Shown: piece after piece, positions 1 through 7,191 of the stretch
Layout of the letters: every line of letters starts with the position of its first letter
How positions within the stretch are numbered: position 1 is the first letter of the stretch
From: JANPII01 sp031424915
GTDB taxonomy: Bacteria > Pseudomonadota > Alphaproteobacteria > Rickettsiales > Midichloriaceae
Length of the DNA: 10,683 bases
Direction of reading: 5' to 3'
Assembly (NCBI GenBank): GCA_031424915.1
Contig: JANPII010000010.1
Span: 1-10,683, forward strand
The notes under the pieces: model-generated
Databases searched by the model: none
What the model was told of the DNA's origin: nothing
The model's input: the letters and a program-made list of their open reading frames with translations, nothing else
Made by a program: the position numbers and the translations under genes

Positions 1-35
1 GATTTTGTCGATTTTGCCAGTGCTATACAAACATC

Positions 36-650
36 TCAAGCATTGCTAGAGCCAAAGTCTACCCATGCGCAGTAAATTCGTCCGATAGTAGTCAGCCAGC
101 ATAAGATACCATACATCAGGCATATAGGGTTAAATAAGTCAGGCATAAGACAGATTAGCAAGAGTACGAAGGCAGTTTCTGTACCTTCACAAATACCTCC
201 CAGATGGTAAAATGACTTTTTTCCACGGCGCATGCAATTCATTTGATTTTTTGTGGCAAGAATTGCATAGGCAAGAAAAGAAGAAATAGGGCCAATGAAA
301 CTAAAGATTAGGAAAGAAGCATAAAAGAGATGCTCTGGATTGGCCCAGCCAAAGGCAAATACAATACCAGAGTAGACAATAAAATCGCAGACAATATCTA
401 AAAACCCGCCAAAGTCAGTTAGTTGAGTATGGCGAGCCACAGCTCCGTCTATACCATCTAGCAACCGATTTAAGCTAAACATAACAGCTGCAAGAGAATA
501 TTGCCCTAGAGCAACTAATAGCATTGCCATTACTCCTATAACAAAACCAGCTATTGTTATAACATTGGCTGAAATTCCGTAAGAAGCTACTTTCTTGCCA
601 ATGTAGTTTAGGGTGGGATCTATCCATGACCTGACGTGTGGATCAAACAT
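36..650 (-). CDS. CDP-alcohol phosphatidyltransferase family membrane protein
   Basis: This is an inner-membrane enzyme of the CDP-OH-P-transferase family, which moves a phosphoalcohol from a CDP-activated donor (CDP-diacylglycerol in PgsA and PssA) to an acceptor alcohol. The signature is visible at residues 65-89: D65-x2-D68-G69-x2-A72-R73, then G81, D85 and D89, the last being the usual catalytic base. The spacer between AR and G is 7 residues, against 8 in classical PgsA/PssA. Five or six hydrophobic segments follow. The 204-aa length is normal for the family. I chose the ATG at 648-650 because AGGAGA lies 7 nt upstream. An in-frame ATG at 701 would add 17 residues, has no ribosome site, and falls in AT-rich leader DNA next to a TATAAT-like box (691-696). 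It follows the antiporter gene by 142 nt, with a stem-loop between. The substrate cannot be read from sequence, so phosphatidylglycerophosphate synthase is possible but not assigned. Confidence 0.86.
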   Translation of the reverse strand: MFDPHVRSWIDPTLNYIGKKVASYGISANVITIAGFVIGVMAMLLVALGQYSLAAVMFSLNRLLDGIDGAVARHTQLTDFGGFLDIVCDFIVYSGIVFAFGWANPEHLFYASFLIFSFIGPISSFLAYAILATKNQMNCMRRGKKSFYHLGGICEGTETAFVLLLICLMPDLFNPICLMYGILCWLTTIGRIYCAWVDFGSSNA

Positions 651-657
651 ATAATAT

Positions 658-663
658 TCTCCT
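658..663 (-). promoter_or_regulatory. Ribosome binding site deciding the start at 650
   Basis: On the minus strand AGGAGA is followed by 7 bases and then ATG at 650-648. This is the best Shine-Dalgarno match near this gene. It favours the 204-residue product over the 221-residue reading that begins at 701. Confidence 0.7.
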
Positions 664-751
664 GATCTATAGATATTTCCTAGACTTGGTATTATATACA
701 TGTATTAGCTCAATACTACCCTGTAGATATTTTTGTACTCAGTGTGTAGCC

Positions 752-782
752 TCAGAAGAGTGGATTAAATCCATTCTTCTGA
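752..782 (-). terminator. 14-bp stem-loop after the antiporter gene, without a U-tract
   Basis: Two 14-base arms (752-765 and 769-782) around a 3-base loop pair at 13 of 14 positions. The hairpin begins 10 nt after the antiporter stop codon and ends about 100 nt before the phosphatidyltransferase start. No T-run follows on the minus strand (the next bases are GGCTACAC), so it is not a textbook intrinsic terminator. It may be an mRNA 3'-end stabiliser, an attenuating structure, or an inefficient terminator. The odd pair (760/774) would be G-U in a plus-strand RNA but A-C in the minus-strand RNA. Confidence 0.45.
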
Positions 783-792
783 AGTTACTGTT

Positions 793-2079
793 TTAGCTCT
801 GTTTTTCAATTTTATGGCACATAATATATAGCACTGAAACTATACCCAGTATGTAACAGTAATACACATACGGAGTCACACTCAGCGGGGACACCCCTAC
901 AATGGCGCTAGCTAGCAGTATTTGCGCCCCATAGGGGATTATTCCTTGAAAGACGCAAGAAAAGATGTCTAGCCATGCAGCACTATAGTGAGGTGGTATA
1001 TGATATTTTTTTGCTAGGTCTCGCACTATCTCCCCGCTAAAGATAATTGCTATAGTGTTAAAAGCTAGTAAAATATCAAAAATAGAAACAATCTGAGCAA
1101 TAACCAATTGCGCCATCTTTTGGCTTCCATATTTTGAAATCCATTCAGCAAGATGTGCTGCAAGTTGCTTTGAACCTCTGCCTGCAAGCCCAGAAAGTCC
1201 TCCAACCATCATCGAAAGTAACATAATATCTTGCACACTTGCAAACCCTTTGGCTATGTCCTGGCTATATGTAAGCACACCATAGCCTGTGGCCAGACAG
1301 CCTACTATGCCTGCAAAAGCTAGGCTTACAACTAATGCAATAAATACATTTATTCCCCATACTGCAAGCAATATCAAAAGTAAATAAGGAGTTATAAGAA
1401 GTAATGAGTAATCTTTGGGAGCAATGTATGCTGCGTTGCCAGAGTGCCACAAAAGAATTAGTATGGTAATAATGGAGGCAATAGAAGCTATTTTAGCGTT
1501 CAGCTTCAACTTAGCCTTCATATTAGCTTCCTGTGACATCACAGCAGCAATTGTTGTATCTGAAATAATAGAAAGATTGTCACCAAACATTGCACCACCT
1601 ACTACAGTTGCAACACCTAAAGCTCCTGGGAAAGCACCTTGTGCACTTAAACCTGCGGCAATAGGCGCAATTGTTGCAATTGTTCCTACTGAAGTGCCTA
1701 TAGAGGTGGCAATAAAGGCAGAGGTAAGAAAGAGGCCTACAAGCAAGAATTGTGGTGGTATTAATGATAGTGACAAGTTAACCGTAGCATCAACACTTCC
1801 TATAGCTTTAGTGACAGAGCTAAAAGCTCCAGCTAATAAAAAGATAATGCACATAGTTATAATGTCACGGTGCCTTACTCCATCAAGAAATGAATGCATA
1901 CGTTCTTCGGTATTGCCCCTATGTATCCACCATCCAAGCGCTATTGCAGGTATAATAGCAGCCAATGGGGAAAGCTGATAAAAAGCATGATCTATGCCAA
2001 TAAGAGTAAAATAAACTCCGCTCCCTACAAATAAAGTAATAAATAACAAGATAGGCAAAAAACTTATAACACACGGCAT
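793..2079 (-). CDS. NhaC-family Na+/H+ antiporter
   Basis: This polytopic inner-membrane protein of 428 aa belongs to the NhaC branch of the ion transporter superfamily, which exchanges cytoplasmic Na+ for protons (some members exchange organic anions such as malate/lactate). The strongest evidence is the conserved GDNLSIISDTT motif at residues 166-176, the usual ion-pathway signature. It is preceded by a Ser/Thr/Gly-rich helix with SIGTSVGT (126-133) and by a GALGVATVVGGAMFGDN stretch. About ten to twelve hydrophobic helices run through the chain, and the start is typical, with a first helix containing GSGVYFT. The length is slightly short for the family (often 430-500). The ATG at 2077-2079 has GGAGT 6 nt upstream. 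It lies 225 nt after folC on the same strand, and a separate promoter is possible. The transported ion is inferred from family membership. Confidence 0.85.
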   Translation of the reverse strand: MPCVISFLPILLFITLFVGSGVYFTLIGIDHAFYQLSPLAAIIPAIALGWWIHRGNTEERMHSFLDGVRHRDIITMCIIFLLAGAFSSVTKAIGSVDATVNLSLSLIPPQFLLVGLFLTSAFIATSIGTSVGTIATIAPIAAGLSAQGAFPGALGVATVVGGAMFGDNLSIISDTTIAAVMSQEANMKAKLKLNAKIASIASIITILILLWHSGNAAYIAPKDYSLLLITPYLLLILLAVWGINVFIALVVSLAFAGIVGCLATGYGVLTYSQDIAKGFASVQDIMLLSMMVGGLSGLAGRGSKQLAAHLAEWISKYGSQKMAQLVIAQIVSIFDILLAFNTIAIIFSGEIVRDLAKKYHIPPHYSAAWLDIFSCVFQGIIPYGAQILLASAIVGVSPLSVTPYVYYCYILGIVSVLYIMCHKIEKQS

Positions 2080-2240
2080 TGTTATACTCCAAAAAATTAC
2101 AGAAATTGATTGGCAAATGCAATCAGAAAGGCGCTAAAAGCGCAAAAATAATGGATTAGTCTTTTTGGGACATTCGAAGGAGAGCAGCTATGTAGAGTGC
2201 TTTATGATTCAAGGTTAATCCTCTTATTGAACGTGAATAG

Positions 2241-2269
2241 CTTATATCTTACATTTTATCAGGACGCAA
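2241..2269 (-). promoter_or_regulatory. Candidate promoter for the antiporter gene
   Basis: On the minus strand TTGCGT (2264-2269) and TATAAG (2241-2246) are separated by 17 bp, in the gap between folC and the antiporter. The -10 box is good but the -35 matches only moderately. It would give a leader of about 155 nt, containing a small 5-bp hairpin (2131-2143) of unclear meaning. Read-through from folC is the alternative. The rest of the 225-bp gap shows no gene. Confidence 0.35.
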
Positions 2270-2304
2270 GCTTTATGCTATTTCAATTCTATTAATTCTC
2301 GCTA

Positions 2305-3579
2305 TTAGGTAGATAGACGCACATCAGCTGCTAAATATAGCGAGCCTGTGGTTAAAATTCGGGCAGGCCCCGAGCATTGCGTTAGGCAGTATTTCACAGC
2401 TTCATGTATAGAGCCACATACTATAACTGGTAGACCAAGTGCAACTGCAACTTCTGCGATAGTATTGGGATCTTCGGTTTTAGGCTCACATAACACTGGC
2501 ACAGCAACTACCCCCTGTACCTTGCCGACAAATGGTTGTAAGAAGCCCTGGAGATCACGGCCTTTAGTTCTTCCGTTTATTAAGAATAAAGGACGGTCTG
2601 CCCATTCTTCGCTGGCCATTAATGCTAACATTTCAGCGCCTGCCGGGTTATGTGCTCCATCTAGCCATAATTCCCACCCCAAAGGCAGCATATCAGCGAT
2701 AACGCCCCGTTCAATACGCTCTAATCTAGCTGGCCATACAGCGTTGGTTAATCCAGCGATAATATCTTTATAGCGAAACTCAAAATGTGGCATGCACTCT
2801 ATGGCTGCAACTGCAGTAGCTGCATTCATGAGCTGATGTTTGCCGGCCAAGCTAGGCCTTGGCAGATCGATGCTAGCTTCACCGTCATCGAATATAAATC
2901 CATCTGCAGTAGCAGCAAAATTCCAATGCTTTCGACAAGCAAAATATGGTGCTCCTACTTCCTCACAACGAGTACGCAGTGCATTTAATGCCTCCTCATA
3001 TTGCCAGCTGATAACACATGGTACCCCAGGCTTAATAATGCCAGCTTTTTCGCGGGCAATAGAAGTTAAGGTAGTGCCAAGAAATTCAACATGATCATAA
3101 GCAATAGGAGTGATAATACTCATTATAGGTTGCTCTACTACGTTGGTGGGATCTAAGCGCCCTCCCATACCAGTCTCAAGCAAAAGTACATCAGCAGGGG
3201 TGGCGGCAAAAGCTAATAAGGCAGCAGCAGTAGTACCTTCGAAGAAGGTTACCTGCATTTCACCTGCTGCTAAGCGCGTTTCTTCCATATATTGGAATAG
3301 GGCGGCGTCATCTATTTCCTTACCACGTAACATAATACGTTCGTTATATCGTAGTAGATGTGGGGAAGTATAACGATGTACTGTATATCCAGCAGCTTCA
3401 AAGATGGCGCGTAAGAAAGCTATAGTAGAGCCTTTGCCATTGGTGCCAGCTACATGAATAGTAGGAGGCAGCTTACGATGGGGGTTATCAAGCCGCTCAA
3501 GTAGCTGGCACATGCGTTCCAGGCTAGTGGATGCAGGCTGCTTGCCGTAAGGAATTGGCCAGTGTGGTAGTGCGACCAT
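2305..3579 (-). CDS. folC: Bifunctional dihydrofolate synthase / folylpolyglutamate synthase
   Basis: FolC is a cytosolic Mur-ligase-type ATP-dependent ligase. It joins glutamate to dihydropteroate and then extends the polyglutamate tail of folates. The motifs appear in order in the 424-aa chain: P-loop GTNGKGS (45-51), SPHL followed by RYNERI (72-82), FEGTTAAALL (113-122), LLETGMGGRLDPTN (133-146), DHVEFLG (162-168), EKAGIIKPG (177-185), the MNAATAVAAIE stretch near 251-261, and LDGAHNPAGAE (306-315), typical of the C-terminal domain. The chosen ATG at 3577-3579 has AAGG 5 nt upstream, and the N-terminal length then matches other FolC proteins. An upstream in-frame GTG at 3618 would add 13 residues with no support. 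Base composition is somewhat richer in GC than the neighbouring membrane-protein genes. It is divergent from the 159-aa membrane protein gene and upstream of the antiporter. Confidence 0.96.
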   Translation of the reverse strand: MVALPHWPIPYGKQPASTSLERMCQLLERLDNPHRKLPPTIHVAGTNGKGSTIAFLRAIFEAAGYTVHRYTSPHLLRYNERIMLRGKEIDDAALFQYMEETRLAAGEMQVTFFEGTTAAALLAFAATPADVLLLETGMGGRLDPTNVVEQPIMSIITPIAYDHVEFLGTTLTSIAREKAGIIKPGVPCVISWQYEEALNALRTRCEEVGAPYFACRKHWNFAATADGFIFDDGEASIDLPRPSLAGKHQLMNAATAVAAIECMPHFEFRYKDIIAGLTNAVWPARLERIERGVIADMLPLGWELWLDGAHNPAGAEMLALMASEEWADRPLFLINGRTKGRDLQGFLQPFVGKVQGVVAVPVLCEPKTEDPNTIAEVAVALGLPVIVCGSIHEAVKYCLTQCSGPARILTTGSLYLAADVRLST

Positions 3580-3653
3580 GGGTACCTTATATTTTATTCT
3601 ACTGACATAGAGGTACACTTTTTAGAGAATATTGGCAAGGTAGAACTGCGTGC

Positions 3654-3682
3654 TTGGCTTTAGATTTAAAATATGATATACT
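3654..3682 (+). promoter_or_regulatory. Sigma70-type promoter for the 159-aa membrane protein and bolA
   Basis: TTGGCT (3654-3659), 17 bp, then TATACT (3677-3682) preceded by TGA, which makes an extended -10. Transcription should start near 3689. The in-frame ATG at 3673 therefore lies inside the promoter, which moves the gene start to the ATG at 3718. Confidence 0.7.
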
Positions 3683-3693
3683 GCACAACAAAT

Positions 3694-3724
3694 ATTATAA
3701 AGTATAGGTTATTTTTGATGTCAA
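3694..3724 (-). promoter_or_regulatory. Candidate folC promoter facing the plus-strand promoter
   Basis: On the minus strand there is a perfect TTGACA (3719-3724) and a perfect TATAAT (3694-3699), but the spacer is 19 bp, longer than the ideal 17. The start would be near 3687, giving a folC leader of about 108 nt. The -35 box overlaps the start codon of the plus-strand gene at 3718. Nothing better was found nearer folC. Confidence 0.38.
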
Positions 3725-4197
3725 ATCGTTTCAAAGTTTTTTCAGCTGTAATGGTAGCAGGAGTACTGAGTGTGCCATTAGTAGTAGCTTCTATTTTAGG
3801 ACAAACCACTTTACCTGCTATGATAAATGGAATGCATGTGGCGCCTATGGCGCAGACAGTGGTCTCTTCCTCTTTGTTTACTACTGCTGCAGTTATATGC
3901 ACAATTAGTTTAGCTACAGGTCTTTACATCAGTGCCAAAAGCAACAGTTCCCTTCGTGGTTTTGCCACTGGTCTCAGCTTAGCGGTTGTGGGTGTGGGCG
4001 CCATGGCAATAGCTGAATTTGCGGTACCAGCCATAGCTTCTGCTTCAGGAACTGCTTTAGCTACAACTGATATGCAGATTATACTAGGTAGTACCTATGG
4101 CGGTGTGATTCTAATTAGCGCCTTGATTGCAGCACTAGCGATAGGTAACACTAAGTCCCCAGATTGGGATAAATTATATAATGTTAGTGAACATTAA
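3718..4197 (+). CDS. Small four-helix membrane protein of unknown function
   Basis: I do not recognise this 159-residue protein. It has four hydrophobic segments, at about residues 8-28, 52-72, 81-103 and 122-142, with short hydrophilic links (SAKSNSSLR near 72-80) and a short charged C-terminal tail, SPDWDKLYNVSEH. The first segment could be read as a signal peptide, but its Lys/Arg start and the lack of a clean cleavage site favour a membrane anchor. The chain is rich in Ala, Val, Ser and Thr. I start it at the ATG at 3718, about 30 nt after the predicted transcription start. The earlier ATG at 3673 lies in the promoter. The ribosome site is weak (AGG about 10 nt upstream). Its last 17 nt overlap the first codons of bolA, so the two genes are probably co-transcribed and translationally coupled. 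Confidence 0.75.
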   Translation: MSNRFKVFSAVMVAGVLSVPLVVASILGQTTLPAMINGMHVAPMAQTVVSSSLFTTAAVICTISLATGLYISAKSNSSLRGFATGLSLAVVGVGAMAIAEFAVPAIASASGTALATTDMQIILGSTYGGVILISALIAALAIGNTKSPDWDKLYNVSEH

Positions 4198-4462
4198 GCA
4201 GAAATTGCAAAACGCATTTGCGCCTCTGCACTTGGAGGTGGTGGATGAATCACATAAGCACCAGGGGCATGCCGGTTGGCGTGAAGGGCAAAGTACGCAC
4301 TTTCATGTCACCATAGTTTCTAATGCATTTTCAGGGCACAGTAAGATTAGCCGCCACCGTATGGTGTATGATGTGCTATCTGAAGAGCTGAAAGCTGAGG
4401 TGCACGCCTTGGCCATTGTTGCTCTTACCCCCGATGAAGCCTCAGCAAAAAGGCCGGCATAA
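4181..4462 (+). CDS. bolA: BolA family protein
   Basis: BolA is a small cytosolic protein that partners monothiol glutaredoxin in binding or delivering [2Fe-2S] clusters, and it affects shape and stress responses in several bacteria. The 93-aa sequence carries the family pattern almost complete: DESHKHQGH (22-30), THFHV (39-43), IVSNAFSGHSKISRHRMVY (45-63), and EVHALAIVALTPDE (73-86) including the invariant histidine H75. No cysteine is present, as in the BolA_H type. The start is either ATG 4181 or GTG 4187, and I use the ATG. It overlaps the preceding gene by 17 nt in another frame. The last codons (AGG CCG GCA TAA) form the left arm and loop of the transcription terminator. Confidence 0.94.
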   Translation: MLVNIKQKLQNAFAPLHLEVVDESHKHQGHAGWREGQSTHFHVTIVSNAFSGHSKISRHRMVYDVLSEELKAEVHALAIVALTPDEASAKRPA

Positions 4463-4473
4463 GCCGGCCTTTT
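4448..4473. terminator. Bidirectional intrinsic terminator between bolA and porin 1
   Basis: A perfect 11-bp stem (4448-4458 with 4463-4473, core GGCCGGC/GCCGGCC) encloses a 4-base loop ATAA. T-runs follow on both strands: TTTTCTT on plus and TTTTT on minus. It can therefore end bolA transcripts and the convergent porin transcript, whose stop codon is 19 nt away. The bolA TAA sits in the loop. Confidence 0.93.
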
Positions 4474-4492
4474 CTTCAAAAGCTATGAGGTC

Positions 4493-5704
4493 TTAGAAGT
4501 TCAATTTAGAACCAACTAAGACTACAGTGCTCCTGTTCTTAAGAGCAATGCCTTTTCTTTTCTCGCTGAAGTGGGTTACGTCACCATATAATTTAACGCC
4601 GCGAGCAAGATGGAAATCACCACCTAATGCTGCAACTTGGAATTTACCTGATTCGTTACCACTGTCATTAACACCACGCTTAGTATCAGCATAGGTTAAG
4701 CTTACTCCAAATGGTCCATGCTCATAAGAAGCACCAACGTTCCAGTATCTGCTTTTTGTACCTACAGTATTCCTAACTTGGCCAGATTTACCATGATCAC
4801 CATAAGCACCAGCGAACATTAAGTTCATATACTGCATAGCAACACCAGCTTCCCAAGCACGCAGTCTCTTATATGTAGAAGAACTAAACCTTTTAGCATT
4901 ACCGGTTTGGCCAACTAAAGCAGCTTTGAAACCAAAGTGATTCATTTTACCAGCGTAGTGTATACCACCTTCGAAGATATCACGGAACATTCCTTGATCA
5001 TCTCCCTCAGTTTTATACACATAGCTAGCATTATTGATAGTACCATAAGACTCTAGATCAGGCACATAACTTACACCTGCGCTCCAACCTTGAAATACAG
5101 GAGTGAAGTAGTTGATTTTAGAAGCATTTACGCTCTTAATACCTACTACGCTTACGTTATTGGTGTAAAGAGTAGCCAAAGGCATAAATGCGCCATATGC
5201 ACCAGATACATCATCATTATTACCATCTAGTGGGTTGATCCACAACCACCAGTCACCATGTACGCCACCTGTGGCTTTTGCAAGATGCTCGGTGTTTACA
5301 TGTAGTGCATGGCTAGCGCCAGTATAGCTACCAGCTTCAAAACGACCGTATACACCTTCAAGGTAAGCCATCGTCTGCTGTGCATTATACTCATCGCCAA
5401 ACTTATCATCTGAAGTGTCAGCATTAAGTTTGATCAAACCACCATATTTATGGCCGTAATCTGTTTTCCCATCAACACGCACCAAAACCTTAGTATCATT
5501 CACTAAAGCATGGTCACGACGACGATAAGAGTCACCTTCAGTGCCAGCTGGATACTCGTGACGGAACTCGCTTTTTTCAGACAAGATGCCGTATTGTGTA
5601 TCAAGCGTGCCACCAAGCGTTACTACTGGATTGTTAGCAGCAGCCAAAGCTGAGCTTGCAAATCCGGTAATAAATGTAGCGGCAAGTATAAGTTTTTTAC
5701 TCAT
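4493..5704 (-). CDS. Outer-membrane porin (porin 1)
   Basis: This is a 403-residue Gram-negative porin-like beta-barrel, expected to form water-filled trimeric channels in the outer membrane. A signal peptide is clear: MSKK, a hydrophobic core, then SSALA with cleavage near residue 21. The mature chain starts with a strand-like VVTLGGTLDTQYG stretch and ends in VGSKLNF with the terminal Phe typical of barrel insertion by BamA. Alternating amphipathic strands, many Gly/Tyr residues and a constriction-loop-like GGVHGDWWLWINPLDGNN region (146-163) fit an alphaproteobacterial 16-stranded porin. GAGGA lies 6 nt before the ATG. It is the downstream member of a tandem pair, separated by the terminator at 5852-5879, so it should have its own promoter in the 147-nt gap 5705-5851. 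Which porin family model fits best (Porin_4 or similar) and what passes through are not determinable here. Confidence 0.88.
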   Translation of the reverse strand: MSKKLILAATFITGFASSALAAANNPVVTLGGTLDTQYGILSEKSEFRHEYPAGTEGDSYRRRDHALVNDTKVLVRVDGKTDYGHKYGGLIKLNADTSDDKFGDEYNAQQTMAYLEGVYGRFEAGSYTGASHALHVNTEHLAKATGGVHGDWWLWINPLDGNNDDVSGAYGAFMPLATLYTNNVSVVGIKSVNASKINYFTPVFQGWSAGVSYVPDLESYGTINNASYVYKTEGDDQGMFRDIFEGGIHYAGKMNHFGFKAALVGQTGNAKRFSSSTYKRLRAWEAGVAMQYMNLMFAGAYGDHGKSGQVRNTVGTKSRYWNVGASYEHGPFGVSLTYADTKRGVNDSGNESGKFQVAALGGDFHLARGVKLYGDVTHFSEKRKGIALKNRSTVVLVGSKLNF

Positions 5705-5783
5705 ATTATTTCCTCTGTTAAGTTACTATAAGCCACCAATTAAGGCGTACCTTACTCCTAGTATCACACCACTGCTACGCCCC

Positions 5784-5836
5784 ACGTGCAACTGATTATT
5801 TATATATTAATGTTTCTTTATGCTGAAGTGTTGCAA
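5784..5836 (-). promoter_or_regulatory. Conserved upstream element of porin 1 (candidate promoter)
   Basis: On the minus strand TTGCAA (5831-5836), 9 bp, ATAAAGAAA (5813-5821), then an AT-rich stretch and TTGCACGT (5784-5791). The same blocks recur at equal distance before porin 2. TTGCAA could be a -35, with a poor -10 (ATTAAT) 19 bp later, but I cannot assign the boxes with confidence. An extended leader of 80-100 nt is implied. Confidence 0.45.
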
Positions 5837-5851
5837 AAAAGATACGGAGTA

Positions 5852-5879
5852 AAAAAGGCCAGCTTATGCTGGCCTTTTT
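5852..5879 (-). terminator. Intrinsic terminator of porin 2
   Basis: A perfect 12-bp stem (5852-5863 with 5868-5879, core GGCCAGC/GCTGGCC) has a 4-base loop and, on the minus strand, a run of six T after the stem. It starts 15 nt after the porin 2 stop codon and isolates porin 2 from porin 1. Its layout mirrors the terminator at 4448-4473. Confidence 0.93.
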
Positions 5880-5894
5880 AAGAGACACAAGGTA

Positions 5895-7112
5895 CTAGAA
5901 ATTTAACTTAGAGCCTATTAAAAGTAAGGTACCTTTATTTTTAAGGGGGATGCCCTTTCTTTCTTCTTTGAAATAAGCGATATCGCCATATAATTTAATG
6001 CCGCGAGCAAGGTAGTAATCACCACCTAATGCTGTAATCTTGAATCTCCCTGATCCATTACTATCATTAATACCACGCTTAGTATTAGCATGGGTCAAGC
6101 TTAGCCCAAATGGTCCTTGTTCATAAGAAACTCCAGCATTCCAGTACCTGCTTCTTGGCCCTACAGTATCCCTAGGCTGACCAGATTTGTCATGATCACC
6201 ATAAGCTGCAGCAAAGGTTATATTAATGTACTTTAACGCCGCACCTACTTCCCACGCCTTTAATCTTGCGTATGGCGTAGAATAAACTGCCTTACCAGTG
6301 CCAGTTTGTCCAACTAAGCCAGCTTTGAAGCCGAAATAATTCATCTTGCCAGCATAGTGTATGCCACCTTCAAAGATGTCGCGATACATTCCATAAGTAC
6401 CACTGGTGGCTTTGGTAATGCTACCAGCTTCACTGATAGTACCATAAGATTCTAAATCAGGAACATAACTAACGCCTGCGCTCCAACCATGGAACACAGG
6501 GGTGAAGTAGTTGAGCTTGGAGGCATTTACGCTCTTGGCGCCTACTAGACTTATGTTGTTGGTGTAAAGAGTAGCCAGAGGCATGAACCCTCCACTTGTA
6601 CCAGATACATAATTATTATTACCATCTAGTGGGTTAATCCATAGCCACCAGTCTCCATGTACACCCCCTGTGCCTTTTGCAAGATGCTCGGTATTTATAC
6701 TAAGAGCATGGCTAGCGCCAGTATAGCTACCAGCCTCGAAGCGACCGAACTTACCTTCAAAATAGGCCATAGTCTGCTTTGCATTGTAGTTATCACCAAA
6801 CTTATCACTTGAAGTATCAGCATTTAACTTGATTAAGCCGCCATACTTATGGCCATAATCTGTTTGTCCATCAACACGAAGCACAATTTTAGTGCTGTTT
6901 ACTAATGCATGCTGACGCAAGTAAACGGGGGGGAAGGGCCCTCCCTCACCTTGGGATGCTAATGGTCTTTCAGTGCGAAACTCACTCTTTTCGAAATTAA
7001 ATCCATATTGTGTGTCAATTGTGCCACTAAGTGTTAATATGGGGTTGCTCCCTAAAGCTGAACTTGCAAATCCGGTAACCAATGCGGTAGCAAGTATAAG
7101 TTTTTTGCTCAT
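5895..7112 (-). CDS. Outer-membrane porin (porin 2), paralogue of porin 1
   Basis: A 405-residue porin that aligns end to end with porin 1, roughly two thirds identical by eye. It has the MSKKLILA signal peptide (cleavage near SSALG/S, residues 21-22), the same GGVHGDWWLWINPLDGNN region and the same GSKLNF end with terminal Phe. Differences cluster in loop-like segments: residues 47-66, where a Gly/Pro-rich insert is coded across a G7 tract, and the segment SITKATSGTYG against YVYKTEGDDQG in porin 1. I start it at the ATG 7110-7112, because the paralogue and the signal peptide begin there. A longer in-frame reading to 7199 adds 29 non-signal residues and runs through the conserved leader. The ribosome site is weak (CAGAGA, 7 nt). 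It ends at the terminator 5852-5879. It is probably selected for a different permeability or surface antigenicity, which is inference. Confidence 0.88.
   Translation of the reverse strand: MSKKLILATALVTGFASSALGSNPILTLSGTIDTQYGFNFEKSEFRTERPLASQGEGGPFPPVYLRQHALVNSTKIVLRVDGQTDYGHKYGGLIKLNADTSSDKFGDNYNAKQTMAYFEGKFGRFEAGSYTGASHALSINTEHLAKGTGGVHGDWWLWINPLDGNNNYVSGTSGGFMPLATLYTNNISLVGAKSVNASKLNYFTPVFHGWSAGVSYVPDLESYGTISEAGSITKATSGTYGMYRDIFEGGIHYAGKMNYFGFKAGLVGQTGTGKAVYSTPYARLKAWEVGAALKYINITFAAAYGDHDKSGQPRDTVGPRSRYWNAGVSYEQGPFGLSLTHANTKRGINDSNGSGRFKITALGGDYYLARGIKLYGDIAYFKEERKGIPLKNKGTLLLIGSKLNF
6927..6933 (-). repeat. G7/C7 homopolymer inside porin 2
   Basis: Seven consecutive G on plus (C on the coding strand) span the last base of codon 60 and codons 61-62 (Phe-Pro-Pro). 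The tract lies in a loop insert that the paralogue lacks. A one-base slip would shift the frame early in the mature protein. Confidence 0.8.
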
Positions 7113-7191
7113 GTTTATTCTCTGAATGTTGGTTGTTATCAAACGCCACTTACGGCATACCATAATCACGATTCTCTCAATATGGGATCCT

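Noticed and set aside
651..701. Upstream ATG at 701 for the phosphatidyltransferase.
   Set aside because: No ribosome site, and it lies next to a TATAAT-like box. The ATG at 650 has AGGAGA at good spacing.
1415..1978. A 187-codon open frame on the plus strand opposite the antiporter gene.
   Set aside because: It is antisense to the conserved NhaC motifs, has no ribosome site, and its protein is low in complexity. The minus-strand gene explains the DNA.
2131..2143. Small hairpin GCGCT-TTT-AGCGC on the minus strand before the antiporter gene.
   Set aside because: A five-base stem without a proper T-run, far from the folC stop codon. Too weak to call a terminator.
2177..2195. AAGGAG, 7 nt, then ATG followed directly by TAG on the plus strand (a start-stop element).
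   Set aside because: No gene follows on the plus strand and the site is opposite the antiporter leader. A chance match is likely.
2348..3373. Several plus-strand frames of 67-141 codons opposite folC.
   Set aside because: All lie antisense to recognised FolC motifs and give sequences with no domain-like pattern.
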